Both the position numbers and the translations under genes were made by a program. Positions 27,801-42,800 of a stretch of 64,000 nt of DNA are shown piece after piece; position 1 is the first letter of the stretch, and each line of letters opens with the position of its first letter. The stretch comes from Marthasterias glacialis (lineage: Eukaryota; Echinodermata; Asteroidea; Forcipulatida; Asteriidae): the NCBI GenBank assembly GCA_911728455.2, contig OU452228.1, positions 9,968,629 through 10,032,628 of the forward strand. Direction: 5' to 3'. The notes under the pieces are model-generated. The model made no database searches. It saw only the letters and a list, made by a program, of their open reading frames with translations, and was not told the DNA's origin.

Positions 27801-30413
27801 CTTTTTCGGTTTTTTGGCCCAAAAAGAAGGGCCCTAAAATCCTGGATATTTTCCAAATTAAGGCAGATCCGGACCTGCAAAGTGTAGGGCTGGGGTCGGG
27901 GGAGGTTCCCTCTTGAGTTGGTAGAGCAAAAACGACTTTGAAATTTTGGTCCAAAATTAAAAATCTCTCAAGGGGGGGTAACGGTGACTTTTTCGGTTTT
28001 TTGGCCCAAAAAGAAATGCCCTAAAATCCTGGATATTTTCCAAACTAAGGCAGATCCGGACCTGCAAAGTGTAGGGCTGGGGTCGGGGGAGGTTCCCTCT
28101 TGAGTTGGTAGAGCAAAAACGACTTTGAAATTTTGGTCCAAAATTGAAAATCTCTCAAGGGGGGGTAACGGTGACTTTTTCGGTTTTTTGGCCCAAATAG
28201 AAGGGCCCTAAAATCCTGGATATTTTCCAAACTAAGGCAGATCCGGACCTGCAAAGTGTAGGGCTGGGGTCGGGGGAGGTTCCCTCTTGAGTTGGTAGAG
28301 CAAAAACGACTTTGAAATTTTGGTCCAAAATTGAAAATCTCTCAAGGGGGGGGGGGGGGGGGAACGGTGACTTTTTTGGTTTTTTGGCCCAAAAAGAAGG
28401 GCCCTAAAATCCTGGATATTTTCCAAACTAAGGCAGATCCGGACCTGCAAAGTGTAGGGCTGGGGTCGGGGGAGGTTCCCTCTTGAGTTGGTAGAGCAAA
28501 AACGACTTTGAAATTTTGGTCCAAAATTAAAAATCTCTCAAGGGGGGGTAACGGTGACTTTTTCGGTTTTTTGGCCCAAAAAGAAGGGCCCTAAAATCCT
28601 GGATATTTTCCAAACTAAGGCAGATCCGGACCTGCAAAGTGTAGGGCTGGGGTCGGGGGAGGTTCCCTCTTGAGTTGGTAGAGCAAAAACGACTTTGAAA
28701 TTTTGGTCCAAAATTGAAAATCTCTCAAGGGGGGGGGGGGGTAACGGTGACTTTTTCGGTTTTTTGGCCCAAAAAGAAGGGCCCTAAAATCCTGGATATT
28801 TTCCAAATTAAGGCAGATCCGGACCTGCAAAGTGTAGGGCTGGGGTCGGGGGAGGTTCCCTCTTGAGTTGGTAGAGCAAAAACGACTTTGAAATTTTGGT
28901 CCAAAATTGAAAATCTCTCAAGGGGGGGTAACGGTGACTTTTTCGGTTTTTTGGCCCAAAAAGAAGGGCCCTAAAATCCTGGATATTTTCCAAACTAAGG
29001 CAGATCCGGACCTGCAAAGTGTAGGGCTGGGGTCGGGGGAGGTTCCCTCTTGAGTTGGTAGAGCAAAAACGACTTTGAAATTTTGGTCCAAAATTAAAAA
29101 TCTCTCAAGGGGGGGTAACGGTGACCTTTTCGGTTTTTTGGCCCAAAAAGAAATGCCCTAAAATCCTGGATATTTTCCAAACTAAGGCAGATCCGGACCT
29201 GCAAAGTGTAGGGCTGGGGTCGGGGGAGGTTCCCTCTTGAGTTGGTAGAGCAAAAACGACTTTGAAATTTTGGTCCAAAATTGAAATTCTCTCAAGGGGG
29301 GGTAACGGTGACTTTTTCGGTTTTTTGGCCCAAATAGAAGGGCCCTAAAATCCTGGATATTTTCCAAACTAAGGCAGATCCGGACCTGCAAAGTGTAGGG
29401 CTGGGGTCGGGGGAGGTTCCCTCTTGAGTTGGTAGAGCAAAAACGACTTTGAAATTTTGGTCCAAAATTAAAAATCTCTCAAGGGGGGGTAACGGTGACT
29501 TTTTCGGTTTTTTGGCCCAAAAAGAAGGGCCCTAAAATCCTGGATATTTTCCAAACTAAGGCAGATCTGGACCTGCAAAGTGTAGGGCTGGGGTCGGGGG
29601 AGGTTCCCTCTTGAGTTGGTAGAGCAAAAACGACTTTGAAATTTTGGTCCAAAATTAAAAATCTCTCAAGGGGGGGTAACGGTGACTTTTTCGGTTTTTT
29701 GGCCCCAAAAGAAGGGCCCTAAAATCCTGGATATTTTCCAAACTAAGGCAGATCCAGACCTGCAAAGTGTAGGGCTGGGGTCGGGGGAGGTTCCCACTTG
29801 AGTTGGTAGAGCAAAAACGACTTTGAAATTTTGGTCCAAAATTGAAAATCTCTCAAGGGGGGGTAACGGTGACTTTTTCGGTTTTTTGGCCCAAAAAGAA
29901 GGGCCCTAAAATCCTGGATATTTTCCAAACTAAGGCAGATCCAGACCTGCAAAGTGTAGGGCTGGGGTCGGGGGAGGTTCCCACTTGAGTTGGTAGAGCA
30001 AAAACGACTTTGAAATTTTGGTCCAAAATTGAAAATCTCTCAAGGGGGGGTAACGGTGACTTTTTCGGTTTTTTGGCCCAAAAAGAAGGGCCCTAAAATC
30101 CTGGATATTTTCCAAACTAAGGCAGATCCGGACCTGCAAAGTGTAGGGCTGGGGTCGGGGGAGGTTCCCACTTGAGTTGGTAGAGCAAAAACGACTTTGA
30201 AATTTTGGTCCAAAATTAAAAATCTCTCAAGGGGTGGTAACGGTGACTTTTTTGGTTTTTTGGCCCAAAAAGAAGGGCCCTAAAATCCTGGATATTTTCC
30301 AAACTAAGGCAGATCCGGACCTGCAAAGTGTAGGGCTGGGGTCGGGGGAGGTTCCCTCTTGAGTTGGTAGAGCAAAAACGACTTTGAAATTTTGGTCCAA
30401 AATTAAAAATCTC

Positions 30414-33400
30414 TCAAGGGGGGGTAACGGTGACTTTTTCGGTTTTTTGGCCCAAAAAGAAGGGCCCTAAAATCCTGGATATTTTCCAAACTAAGGCAGA
30501 TCCGGACCTGCAAAGTGTAGGGCTGGGGTCGGGGGAGGTTCCCACTTGAGTTGGTAGAGCAAAAACGACTTTGAAATTTTGGTCCAAAATTGAAAATCTC
30601 TCAAGGGGGGGGGGGGAAACGGTGACTTTTTCGGTTTTTTGGCCCCAAAAGAAGGGCCCTAAAATCCTGGATATTTTCCAAACTAAGGCAGATCCAGACC
30701 TGCAAAGTGTAGGGCTGGGGTCGGGGGAGGTTCCCTGTTGAGTTGGTAGAGCAAAAACGACTTTGAAATTTTGGTCCAAAATTGAAAATCTCTCAAGGGG
30801 GGGTAACGGTGACTTTTTCGGTTTTTTGGCCCAAAAAGAAGGGCCCTAAAATCCTGGATATTTTCCAAACTAAGGCAGATCTGGACCTGCAAAGTGTAGG
30901 GCTGGGGTCGGGGGAGGTTCCCACTTGAGTTGGTAGAGCAAAAACGACTTTGAAATTTTGGTCCAAAATTGAAAATCTCTCAAGGGGGGGGTAACGGTGA
31001 CTTTTTCGGTTTTTTGGCCCAAAAAGAAGGGCCCTAAAATCCTGGATATTTTCCAAACTAAGGCAGATCCAGACCTGCAAAGTGTAGGGCTGGGGTCGGG
31101 GGAGGTTCCCACTTGAGTTGGTAGAGCAAAAACGACTTTGAAATTTTGGTCCAAAATTGAAAATCTCTCAAGGGGGGGTAACGGTGACTTTTTCGGTTTT
31201 TTGGCCCAAAAAGAAGGGCCCTAAAATCCTGGATATTTTCCAAACTAAGGCAGATCCAGACCTGCAAAGTGTAGGGCTGGGGTCGGGGGAGGTTCCCACT
31301 TGAGTTGGTAGAGCAAAAACGACTTTGAAATTTTGGTCCAAAATTAAAAATCTCTCAAGGGGGGGTAACGGTGACTTTTTCGGTTTTTTGGCCCAAAAAG
31401 AAGGGCCCTAAAATCCTGGATATTTTCCAAACTAAGGCAGATCCGGACCTGCAAAGTGTAGGGCTGGGGTCGGGGGAGGTTCCCACTTGAGTTGGTAGAG
31501 CAAAAACGACTTTGAAAATTTTGGTCCAAAATTAAAAATCTCTCAAGGGGTGGTAACGGTGACTTTTTTGGTTTTTTGGCCCAAAAAGAAGGGCCCTAAA
31601 ATCCTGGATATTTTCCAAACTAAGGCAGATCCGGACCTGCAAAGTGTAGGGCTGGGGTCGGGGGAGGTTCCCTCTTGAGTTGGTAGAGCAAAAACGACTT
31701 TGAAATTTTGGTCCAAAATTAAAAATCTCTCAAGGGGTGGTAACGGTGACTTTTTTGGTTTTTTGGCCCAAAAAGAAGGGCCCTAAAATCCTGGATATTT
31801 TCCAAACTAAGGCAGATCCGGACCTGCAAAGTGTAGGGCTGGGGTCGGGGGAGGTTCCCACTTGAGTTGGTAGAGCAAAAACGACTTTGAAATTTTGGTC
31901 CAAAATTGAAAATCTCTCAAGGGGGGGGGGGGGGGGTAACGGTGACTTTTTCGGTTTTTTGGCCCCAAAAGAAGGGCCCTAAAATCCTGGATATTTTCCA
32001 AACTAAGGCAGATCCAGACCTGCAAAGTGTAGGGCTGGGGTCGGGGGAGGTTCCCTGTTGAGTTGGTAGAGCAAAAACGACTTTGAAATTTTGGTCCAAA
32101 ATTGAAAATCTCTCAAGGGGGGGTAACGGTGACTTTTTCGGTTTTTTGGCCCAAAAAGAAGGGCCCTAAAATCCTGGATATTTTCCAAACTAAGGCAGAT
32201 CTGGACCTGCAAAGTGTAGGGCTGGGGTCGGGGGAGGTTCCCACTTGAGTTGGTAGAGCAAAAACGACTTTGAAATTTTGGTCCAAAATTGAAAATCTCT
32301 CAAGGGGGGGGTAACGGTGACTTTTTCGGTTTTTTGGCCCAAAAAGAAGGGCCCTAAAATCCTGGATATTTTCCAAACTAAGGCAGATCCAGACCTGCAA
32401 AGTGTAGGGCTGGGGTCGGGGGAGGTTCCCACTTGAGTTGGTAGAGCAAAAACGACTTTGAAATTTTGGTCCAAAATTGAAAATCTCTCAAGGGGGGGTA
32501 ACGGTGACTTTTTCGGTTTTTTGGCCCAAAAAGAAGGGCCCTAAAATCCTGGATATTTTCCAAACTAAGGCAGATCCAGACCTGCAAAGTGTAGGGCTGG
32601 GGTCGGGGGAGGTTCCCTCTTGAGTTGGTAGAGCAAAAACGACTTTGAAATTTTGGTCCAAAATTAAAAATCTCTCAAGGGGGGGTAACGGTGACTTTTT
32701 CGGTTTTTTGGCCCAAAAAGAAGGGCCCTAAAATCCTGGATATTTTCCAAACTAAGGCAGATCCGGACCTGCAAAGTGTAGGGCTGGGGTCGGGGGAGGT
32801 TCCCACTTGAGTTGGTAGAGCAAAAACGACTTTGAAAATTTTGGTCCAAAATTAAAAATCTCTCAAGGGGTGGTAACGGTGACTTTTTTGGTTTTTTGGC
32901 CCAAAAAGAAGGGCCCTAAAATCCTGGATATTTTCCAAACTAAGGCAGATCCGGACCTGCAAAGTGTAGGGCTGGGGTCGGGGGAGGTTCCCTCTTGAGT
33001 TGGTAGAGCAAAAACGACTTTGAAATTTTGGTCCAAAATTAAAAATCTCTCAAGGGGTGGTAACGGTGACTTTTTTGGTTTTTTGGCCCAAAAAGAAGGG
33101 CCCTAAAATCCTGGATATTTTCCAAACTAAGGCAGATCCGGACCTGCAAAGTGTAGGGCTGGGGTCGGGGGAGGTTCCCTCTTGAGTTGGTAGAGCAAAA
33201 ACGACTTTGAAATTTTGGTCCAAAATTGAAAATCTCTCAAGGGGGGGTAACGGTGACTTTTTCGGTTTTTTGGCCCAAAAAGAAGGGCCCTAAAATCCTG
33301 GATATTTTCCAAACTAAGGCAGATCCGGACCTGCAAAGTGTAGGGCTGGGGTCGGGGGAGGTTCCCACTTGAGTTGGTAGAGCAAAAACGACTTTGAAAT

Positions 33401-36400
33401 TTTGGTCCAAAATTGAAAATCTCTCAAGGGGGGGGGGGGGGGGGGTAACGGTGACTTTTTCGGTTTTTTGGCCCAAAAAGAAGGACCCTAAAATCCTGGA
33501 TATTTTCCAAACTAAGGCAGATCCAGACCTGCAAAGTGTAGGGCTGGGGTCGGGGGAGGTTCCCTGTTGAGTTGGTAGAGCAAAAACGACTTTGAAATTT
33601 TGGTCCAAAATTGAAAATCTCTCAAGGGGGGGTAACGGTGACTTTTTCGGTTTTTTGGCCCAAAAAGAAGGGCCCTAAAATCCTGGATATTTTCCAAACT
33701 AAGGCAGATCCGGACCTGCAAAGTGTAGGGCTGGGGTCGGGGGAGGTTCCCACTTGAGTTGGTAGAGCAAAAACGACTTTGAAATTGTGGTCCAAAATTA
33801 AAAATCTCTCAAGGGGTGGTAACGGTGACTTTTTTGGTTTTTTGGCCCAAAAAGAAGGGCCCTAAAATCCTGGATATTTTCCAAACTAAGGCAGATCCGG
33901 ACCTGCAAAGTGTAGGGCTGGGGTCGGGGGAGGTTCCCTCTTGAGTTGGTAGAGCAAAAACGACTTTGAAATTTTGGTCCAAAATTAAAAATCTCTCAAG
34001 GGGGGGTAACGGTGACTTTTTCGGTTTTTTTGGCCCAAAAAGAAGGGCCCTAAATTCCTGGATATTTTCCAAACTAAGGCAGATCCGGACCTGCAAAGTG
34101 TAGGGCTGGGGTCGGGGAGGTTCCCACTTGAGTTGGTAGAGCAAAAACGACTTTGAAATTTTGGTCCAAAATTGAAAATCTCTCAAGGGGGGGTAACGGT
34201 GACTTTTTCGGTTTTTTGGCCCAAAAAGAAGGGCCCTAAAATCCTGGATATTTTCCAAACTAAGGCAGATCCGGACATGCAAAGTGTAGGGCTGGGGTCG
34301 GGGGAGGTTCCCTCTTGAGTTGGTAGAGCAAAAACGACTTTGAAATTTTGGTCCAAAATTGAAAATCTCTCAAGGGGGGGTAACGGTGACTTTTTCGGTT
34401 TTTTTGCCCAAAAAGAAGGGCCCTAAAATCCTGGATATTTTCCAAACTAAGGCAGATCCGGACCTGCAAAGTGTAGGGCTGGGGTCGGGGGAGGTTCCCA
34501 CTTGAGTTGGTAGAGCAAAAACGACTTTGAAATTTTCATCCAAAATTAAAAATCTCTCAAGGGGGGGTAACGTTGACTTTTTCGGTTTTTTGGCCCAAAA
34601 AGAAGGGCCCTAATATCCTGGATATTTTCCAAACTAAGGCAGATCCGGACCTGCAAAGTGTAGGGCTGGGGTCGGGGGAGGTTCCCTCTTGAGTTGGTAG
34701 AGCAAAAACGACTTTGAAATTTTGGTCCAAAATTGAAAATCTCTCAAGGGGGGGTAACGGTGACTTTTTCGGTTTTTTGGCCCAAAAAGAAGGGCCCTAA
34801 AATCCTGGATATTTTCCAAACTAAGGCAGATCCGGACCTGCAAAGTGTAGGGCTGGGGTCGGGGGAGGTTCCCACTTGAGTTGGTAGAGCAAAAACGACT
34901 TTGAAATTTTGGTCCAAAATTGAAAATCTCTCAAGGGGGGGGGGGGGGGTAACGGTGACTTTTTCGGTTTTTTGGCCCAAAAAGAAGGACCCTAAAATCC
35001 TGGATATTTTCCAAACTAAGGCAGATCCAGACCTGCAAAGTGTAGGGCTGGGGTCGGGGGAGGTTCCCTGTTGAGTTGGTAGAGCAAAAACGACTTTGAA
35101 ATTTTGGTCCAAAATTGAAAATCTCTCAAGGGGGGGTAACGGTGACTTTTTCGGTTTTTTGGCCCAAAAAGAAGGGCCCTAAAATCCTGGATATTTTCCA
35201 AACTAAGGCAGATCCGGACCTGCAAAGTGTAGGGCTGGGGTCGGGGGAGGTTCCCACTTGAGTTGGTAGAGCAAAAACGACTTTGAAATTGTGGTCCAAA
35301 ATTAAAAATCTCTCAAGGGGTGGTAACGGTGACTTTTTTGGTTTTTTGGCCCAAAAAGAAGGGCCCTAAAATCCTGGATATTTTCCAAACTAAGGCAGAT
35401 CCGGACCTGCAAAGTGTAGGGCTGGGGTCGGGGGAGGTTCCCTCTTGAGTTGGTAGAGCAAAAACGACTTTGAAATTTTGGTCCAAAATTGAAAATCTCT
35501 CAAGGGGGGGTAACGGTGACTTTTTCGGTTTTTTTGGCCCAAAAAGAAGGGCCCTAAAATCCTGGATATTTTCCAAACTAAGGCAGATCCGGACCTGCAA
35601 AGTGTAGGGCTGGGGTCGGGGAGGTTCCCACTTGAGTTGGTAGAGCAAAAACGACTTTGAAATTTTGGTCCAAAATTGAAAATCTCTCAAGGGGGGGTAA
35701 CGGTGACTTTTTCGGTTTTTTGGCCCAAAAAGAAGGGCCCTAAAATCCTGGATATTTTCCAAACTAAGGCAGATCCGGACATGCAAAGTGTAGGGCTGGG
35801 GTCGGGGGAGGTTCCCTCTTGAGTTGGTAGAGCAAAAACGACTTTGAAATTTTGGTCCAAAATTGAAAATCTCTCAAGGGGGGGTAACGGTGACTTTTTC
35901 GGTTTTTTGGCCCAAAAAGAAGGGCCCTAAAATCCTGGATATTTTCCAAACTAAGGCAGATCCGGACCTGCAAAGTGTAGGGCTGGGGTCGGGGGAGGTT
36001 CCCACTTGAGTTGGTAGAGCAAAAACGACTTTGAAATTTTCATCCAAAATTAAAAATCTCTCAAGGGGGGGTAACGGTGACTTTTTCGGTTTTTTGGCCC
36101 AAAAAGAAGGGCCCTAATATCCTGGATATTTTCCAAACTAAGGCAGATCCGGACCTGCAAAGTGTAGGGCTGGGGTCGGGGGAGGTTTCCTCTTGAGTTG
36201 GTAGAGCAAAAACGACTTTGAAATTTTGGTCCAAAATTGAAAATCTCTCAAGGGGGGGTAACGGTGACTTTTTCGGTTTTTTGGCCCAAAAAGAAGGGCC
36301 CTAAAATCCTGGATATTTTCCAAACTAAGGCAGATCCAGACCTGCAAAGTGTAGGGCTGGGGTCGGGGGAGGTTCCCTGTTGAGTTGGTAGAGCAAAAAC

Positions 36401-37850
36401 GACTTTGAAATTTTGGTCCAAAATTGAAAATCTCTCAAGGGGGGGTAACGGTGACTTTTTCGGTTTTTTGGCCCAAAAAGAAGGGCCCTAAAATCCTGGA
36501 TATTTTCCAAACTAAGGCAGATCCGGACCTGCAAAGTGTAGGGCTGGGGTCGGGGGAGGTTCCCACTTGAGTTGGTAGAGCAAAAACGACTTTGAAATTT
36601 TGGTCCAAAATTAAAAATCTCTCAAGGGGTGGTAACGGTGACTTTTTTGGTTTTTTGGCCCAAAAAGAAGGGCCCTAAAATCCTGGATATTTTCCAAACT
36701 AAGGCAGATCCGGACCTGCAAAGTGTAGGGCTGGGGTCGGGGGAGGTTCCCTCTTGAGTTGGTAGAGCAAAAACGACTTTGAAATTTTGGTCCAAAATTA
36801 AAAATCTCTCAAGGGGGGGTAACGGTGACTTTTTCGGTTTTTTTGGCCCAAAAAGAAGGGCCCTAAAATCCTGGATATTTTCCAAACTAAGGCAGATCCG
36901 GACCTGCAAAGTGTAGGGCTGGGGTCGGGGAGGTTCCCACTTGAGTTGGTAGAGCAAAAACGACTTTGAAATTTTGGTCCAAAATTGAAAATCTCTCAAG
37001 GGGGGGGTAACGGTGACTTTTTCGGTTTTTTGGCCCAAAAAGAAGGGCCCTAAAATCCTGGATATTTTCCAAACTAAGGCAGATCCGGACATGCAAAGTG
37101 TAGGGCTGGGGTCGGGGGAGGTTCCCTCTTGAGTTGGTAGAGCAAAAACGACTTTGAAATTTTGGTCCAAAATTGAAAATCTCTCAAGGGGGGGTAACGG
37201 TGACTTTTTCGGTTTTTTGGCCCAAAAAGAAGGGCCCTAAAATCCTGGATATTTTCCAAACTAAGGCAGATCCGGACCTGCAAAGTGTAGGGCTGGGGTC
37301 GGGGGAGGTTCCCACTTGAGTTGGTAGAGCAAAAACGACTTTGAAATTTTCATCCAAAATTAAAAATCTCTCAAGGGGGGGTAACGGTGACTTTTTCGGT
37401 TTTTTGGCCCAAAAAGAAGGGCCCTAATATCCTGGATATTTTCCAAACTAAGGCAGATCCGGACCTGCAAAGTGTAGGGCTGGGGTCGGGGGAGGTTTCC
37501 TCTTGAGTTGGTAGAGCAAAAACGACTTTGAAATTTTGGTCCAAAATTGAAAATCTCTCAAGGGGGGGTAACGGTGACTTTTTCGGTTTTTTGGCCCAAA
37601 AAGAAGGGCCCTAAAATCCTGGATATTTTCCAAACTAAGGCAGATCCAGACCTGCAAAGTGTAGGGCTGGGGTCGGGGGAGGTTCCCTGTTGAGTTGGTA
37701 GAGCAAAAACGACTTTGAAATTTTGGTCCAAAATTGAAAATCTCTCAAGGGGGGGTAACGGTGACTTTTTCGGTTTTTTGGCCCAAAAAGAAGGGCCCTA
37801 AAATCCTGGATATTTTCCAAACTAAGGCAGATCCGGACCTGCAAAGTGTA
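30414..37850. repeat. 7- to 8-monomer higher-order repeat, about five to six copies
   Basis: The rare variant ctgttgag (normally ctcttgag or cacttgag) lies at 30,735, 32,055, 33,564, 35,068, 36,377 and 37,687, giving spacings of 1,320, 1,509, 1,504, 1,309 and 1,310 bp, that is 7 or 8 monomers. The caaggggtggtaacgg variant with T6GG, and gaaaattttgg at 31,509 and 32,829, follow the same period. An isolated ctgttgag at 27,341 may be an ancestral copy. This is the clearest multi-copy higher-order repeat in the window. Confidence 0.88.
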
Positions 37851-39864
37851 GGGCTGGGGTCGGGGGAGGTTCCCACTTGAGTTGGTAGAGCAAAAACGAC
37901 TTTGAAATTTTGGTCCAAAATTAAAAATCTCTCAAGGGGTGGTAACGGTGACTTTTTTGTTTTTTTGGCCCAAAAAGAAGGGCCCTAAAATCCTGGATAT
38001 TTTCCAAACTAAGGCAGATCCGGACCTGCAAAGTGTAGGGCTGGGGTCGGGGAGGTTCCCACTTGAGTTGGTAGAGCAAAAACGACTTTGAAATTTTGGT
38101 CCAAAATTGAAAATCTCTCAAGGGGGGGTAACGGGGACTTTTTCGGTTTTTTGGCCCAAAAAGAAGGGCCCTAAAATCCTGGATATTTTCCAAACTAAGG
38201 CAGATCCGGACATGCAAAGTGTAGGGCTGGGGTCGGGGGAGGTTCCCTCTTGAGTTGGTAGAGCAAAAACGACTTTTAAAATTTTGGTCCAAAATTGAAA
38301 ATCTCTCAAGGGGGGGTAACGGTGACTTTTTCGGTTTTTTGGCCCAAAAAGAAGGGCCCTAAAATCCTGGATATTTTCCAAACTAAGGCAGATCCGGACA
38401 TGCAAAGTGTAGGGCTGGGGTCGGGGGAGGTTCCCTCTTGAGTTGGTAGAGCAAAAACGACTTTGAAATTTTGGTCCAAAATTGAAAATCTCTCAAGGGG
38501 GGGTAACGGTGACTTTTTCGGTTTTTTGGCCCAAAAAGAAGGGCCCTAAAATCCTGGATATTTTCCAAACTAAGGCAGATCCGGACCTGCAAAGTGTAGG
38601 GCTGGGGTCGGGGGAGGTTCCCACTTGAGTTAGTAGAGCAAAAACGACTTTGAAATTTTGGTCCAAAATTGAAAATCTCTCAAGGGGGGGTAACGGTGAC
38701 TTTTTCGTTTTTTTGGCCCCAAAAGAAGGGCCCTAAAATCCTGGATATTTTCCAAACTAAGGCAGATCCGGACCTGCAAAGTGTAGGGCTGGGGTCGGGG
38801 GAGGTTCCCACTTGAGTTGGTAGAGCAAAAACGACTTTGAAATTTTGGTCCAAAATTGAAAATCTCTCAAGGGGGGGGGGGGGTAACGGTGACTTTTTCG
38901 GTTTTTTGGCCCAAAAAGAAGGGCCCTAAAATCCTGGATATTTTCCAAACTAAGGCAGATCCGGACCTGCAAAGTGTAGGGCTGGGGTCGGGGGAGGTTC
39001 CCTCTTGAGTTGGTAGAGCAAAAACGACTTTGAAATTTTGGTCCAAAATTGAAAATCTCTCAAGGGGGGGTAACGGTGACATTTTCAGTTTTTTGCCCCA
39101 AAAAGAAGGGCCCTAAAATCCTGGATATTTTCCAAACTAAGGCAGATCCGGACCTGCAAAGTGTAGGGCTGGGGTCGGGAGAGGTTCCCACTTGAGTTGG
39201 TAGAGCAAAAACGACTTTGAAATTTTGGTCCAAAATTAAAAATCTCTCAAGGGGGGGGGGGGTAACGGTGACTTTTTCGGTTTTTTGGCCCAAAAAGAAG
39301 GGCCCTAAAATCCTGGATATTTTCCAAACTAAGGCAGATCCGGACCTGCAAAGTGTAGGGCTGGGGTCGGGGGAGGTTCCCTCTTGAGTTGGTAGAGCAA
39401 AAACGACTTTGAAATTTTGGTCCAAAATTGAAAATCTCTCAAGGGGGGGTAACGGTGACTTTTTCGGTTTTTTGGCCCAAAAAGAAGGGCCCTAAAATCC
39501 TGGATATTTTTCAAACTAAGGCAGATCCGGACCTGCAAAGTGTAGGGCTGGGGTCGGGGGAGGTTCCCACTTGAGTTGGTAGAGCAAAAACGACTTTGAA
39601 ATTTTGGTCCAAAATTAAAAATCTCTCAAGGGGGGTAACGGTGACTTTTTCGTTTTTTTGGCCCAAAAAGAAGGGCCCTAAAATCCTGGATATTTTTCAA
39701 ACTAAGGCAGATCCGGACCTGCAAAGTGTAGGGCTGGGGTCGGGGGAGGTTCCCACTTGAGTTGGTAGAGCAAAAACGACTTTGAAATTTTGGTCCAAAA
39801 TTAAAAATCTCTCAAGGGGGGGTAACGGTGACTTTTTCGGTTTTTTGGCCCCAAAAGAAGGGCC

Positions 39865-42800
39865 CTAAGATCCTGGATATTTTCCAAACGAAGGCAGATC
39901 CGGACCTGCAAAGTGTAGGGCTGGGGTCGGGGGAGGTTCCCACTTGAGTTGGTAGAGCAAAAACGACTTTGAAATTTTGGTCCAAAATTGAAAATCTCTC
40001 AAGGGGGGGTAACGGTGACTTTTTCGGTTTTTTGGCCCAAAAAGAAGGGCCCTAAAATCCTGGATATTTTCCAAACTAAGGCAGATCCGGACCTGCAAAG
40101 TGTAGGGCTGGGGTCGGGGGAGGTTCCCACTTGAGTTGGTAGAGCAAAAACGACTTTGAAATTTTGGTCCAAAATTAAAAATCTCTCAAGGGGGGGGGGG
40201 GGGGGGTAACGGTGACTTTTTCGGTTTTTTTTCCCAAAAAGAAGGGCCCTAAAATCCTGGATATTTTCCAAACTAAGGCAGATCCGGACCTGCAAAGTGT
40301 AGGGCTGGGGTCGGGGGAGGTTCCCACTTGAGTTGGTAGAGCAAAAACGACTTTGAAATTTTGGTCCAAAATTAAAAATCTCTCAAGGGGGGGGGGGGGG
40401 GTAACGGTGACTTTTTCGGTTTTTTGGCCCAAAAAGAAGGGCCCTAAAATCCTGGATATTTTCCAAACTAAGGCAGATCCGGACCTGCAAAGTGTGGGGC
40501 TGGGGTCGGGGAGGTTCCCTCTTGAGTTGGTAGAGCAAAAACGACATTGAAATTTTGGTCCAAAATTAAAAATCTCTCAAGGGGGGGTAACGGTGACTTT
40601 TTCGGTTTTTTGGCCCAAAAAGAAGGGCCCTAAAATCCTGGATATTTTTCAAACTAAGGCAGATCCGGACCTGCAAAGTGTAGGGCTGGGGTCGGGGGAG
40701 GTTCCCACTTGAGTTGGTAGAGCGAAAACGACTTTGAAATTTTGGTCCAAAATTAAAAATCTCTCAAGGGGGGGTAACGGTGACTTTTTCGGTTTTTTGG
40801 CCCAAAAAGAAGGCCCTAAAATCCTGGATATTTTCCAAACTAAGGCAGATCCGGACCTGCAAAGTGTAGGGCTGGGGTCGGGGGAGGTTCCCTCTTGAGT
40901 TGGTAGAGCAAAAACGACTTTGAAATTTTGGTCCAAAATTGAAAATCTCTCAAGGGGGGGTAACGGTGACTTTTTCGGTTTTTTGGCCCAAAAAGAAGGG
41001 CCCTAAAATCCTGGATATTTTCCAAACTAAGGCAGATCCGGACCTGCAAAGTGTGGGGCTGGGGTCGGGGAGGGTCCCTCTTAAGTTGGTAGAGCAAAAA
41101 CGACATTGAAATTTTGGTCCAAAATTAAAAATCTCTCAAGGGGGGGTTACGGTGACTTTTTCGTTTTTTTGGCCCAAAAAGAAGGGCCCTAAAATCCTGG
41201 ATATTTTTCAAACTAAGGCAGATCCGGACCTGCAAAGTGTAGGGCTGGGGTCGGGGGAGGTTCCCTCTTGAGTTGGTAGAGCAAAAACGACTTTGAAATT
41301 TTGGTCCAAAATTGAAAATCTCTCAAGGGGGGGTAACGGTGACTTTTTCGGTTTTTTGGCCCAAAAAGAAGGGCCCTAAAATCCTGGATATTTTTCAAAC
41401 TAAGGCAGATCCGGACCTGCAAAGTGTAGGGCTGGGGTCGGGGGAGGTTCCCACTTGAGTTGGTAGAGCAAAAACGACTTTGAAATTTTGGTCCAAAATT
41501 AAAAATCTCTCAAGGGGGGGTAACGGTGACTTTTTCGTTTTTTTTGCCCCAAAACAAGGGCCCTAAAATCCTGGATATTTTCCAAACTAAGGCAGATCCG
41601 GACCTGCAAAGTGTAGGGCTGGGGTCGGGGGAGGTTCCCTCTTGAGTTGGTAGAGCAAAAACGACTTTGAAATTTTGGTCCAAAATTGAAAATCTATCAA
41701 GGGGAGGGGGGGTAACGGTGACTTTTTCGGTTTTTTGGCCCAAAATAGAAGGGCCCTAAAATCGTGGATATTTTCCAAACTAAGGCAGATCCGGACCTGC
41801 AAAGTGTAGGGCTGGGGTCGGGGGAGGTTCCCTCTTGAGTTGGTAGAGCAAAAACGACTTTGAAATTTTGGTCCAAAATTAAAAATCTCTCAAGGGGGGG
41901 TAACGGTGACTTTTTCGTTTTTTTGGCCCAAAAAGAAGGGCCCTAAAATCCTGGATATTTTCGAAACTAAGGCAGATCCGGACCTGCAAAGTGTGGGGCT
42001 GGGGTCGGGGAGGTTCCCTCTTAAGTTGGTAGAGCAAAAACGACATTGAAATTTTGGTCCAAAATTAAAAATCTCTCAAGGGGGGGTAACGGTGACTTTT
42101 TCGTTTTTTTGGCCCAAAAAGAAGGGCCCTAAAATCCTGGATATTTTTCAAACTAAGGCAGATCCGGACCTGCAAAGTGTAGGGCTGGGGTCGGGGGAGG
42201 TTCCCACTTGAGTTGGTAGAGCAAAAACGACTTTGAAATTTTGGTCCAAAATTAAAAATCTCTCAAGGGGGGGTAACGGTGACTTTTTCGGTTTCTTGGC
42301 CCAAAAAGAAGGGCCCTAAAATCCTGGATATTTTTCAAACTAAGGCAGATCCGGACCTGCAAAGTGTAGGGCTGGGGTCGGGGGAGGTTCCCACTTGAGT
42401 TGGTAGAGCAAAAACGACTTTGAAATTTTGGTCCAAAATTAAAAATCTCTCAAGGGGGGGTAACGGTGACTTTTTCGGTTTTTTGGCCCAAAAAGAAGGG
42501 CCCTAAAATCCTGGATATTTTTCAAACTAAGGCAGATCCGGACCTGCAAAGTGTAGGGCTGGGGTCGGGGGAGGTTCCCACTTGAGTTGGTAGAGCGAAA
42601 ACGACTTTGAAATTTTGGTCCAAAATTAAAAATCTCTCAAGGGGGGGTAACGGTGACTTTTTCGGTTTTTTGGCCCAAAAAGAAGGCCCTAAAATCCTGG
42701 ATATTTTCCAAACTAAGGCAGATCCGGACCTGCAAAGTGTAGGGCTGGGGTCGGGGGAGGTTCCCTCTTGAGTTGGTAGAGCAAAAACGACTTTGAAATT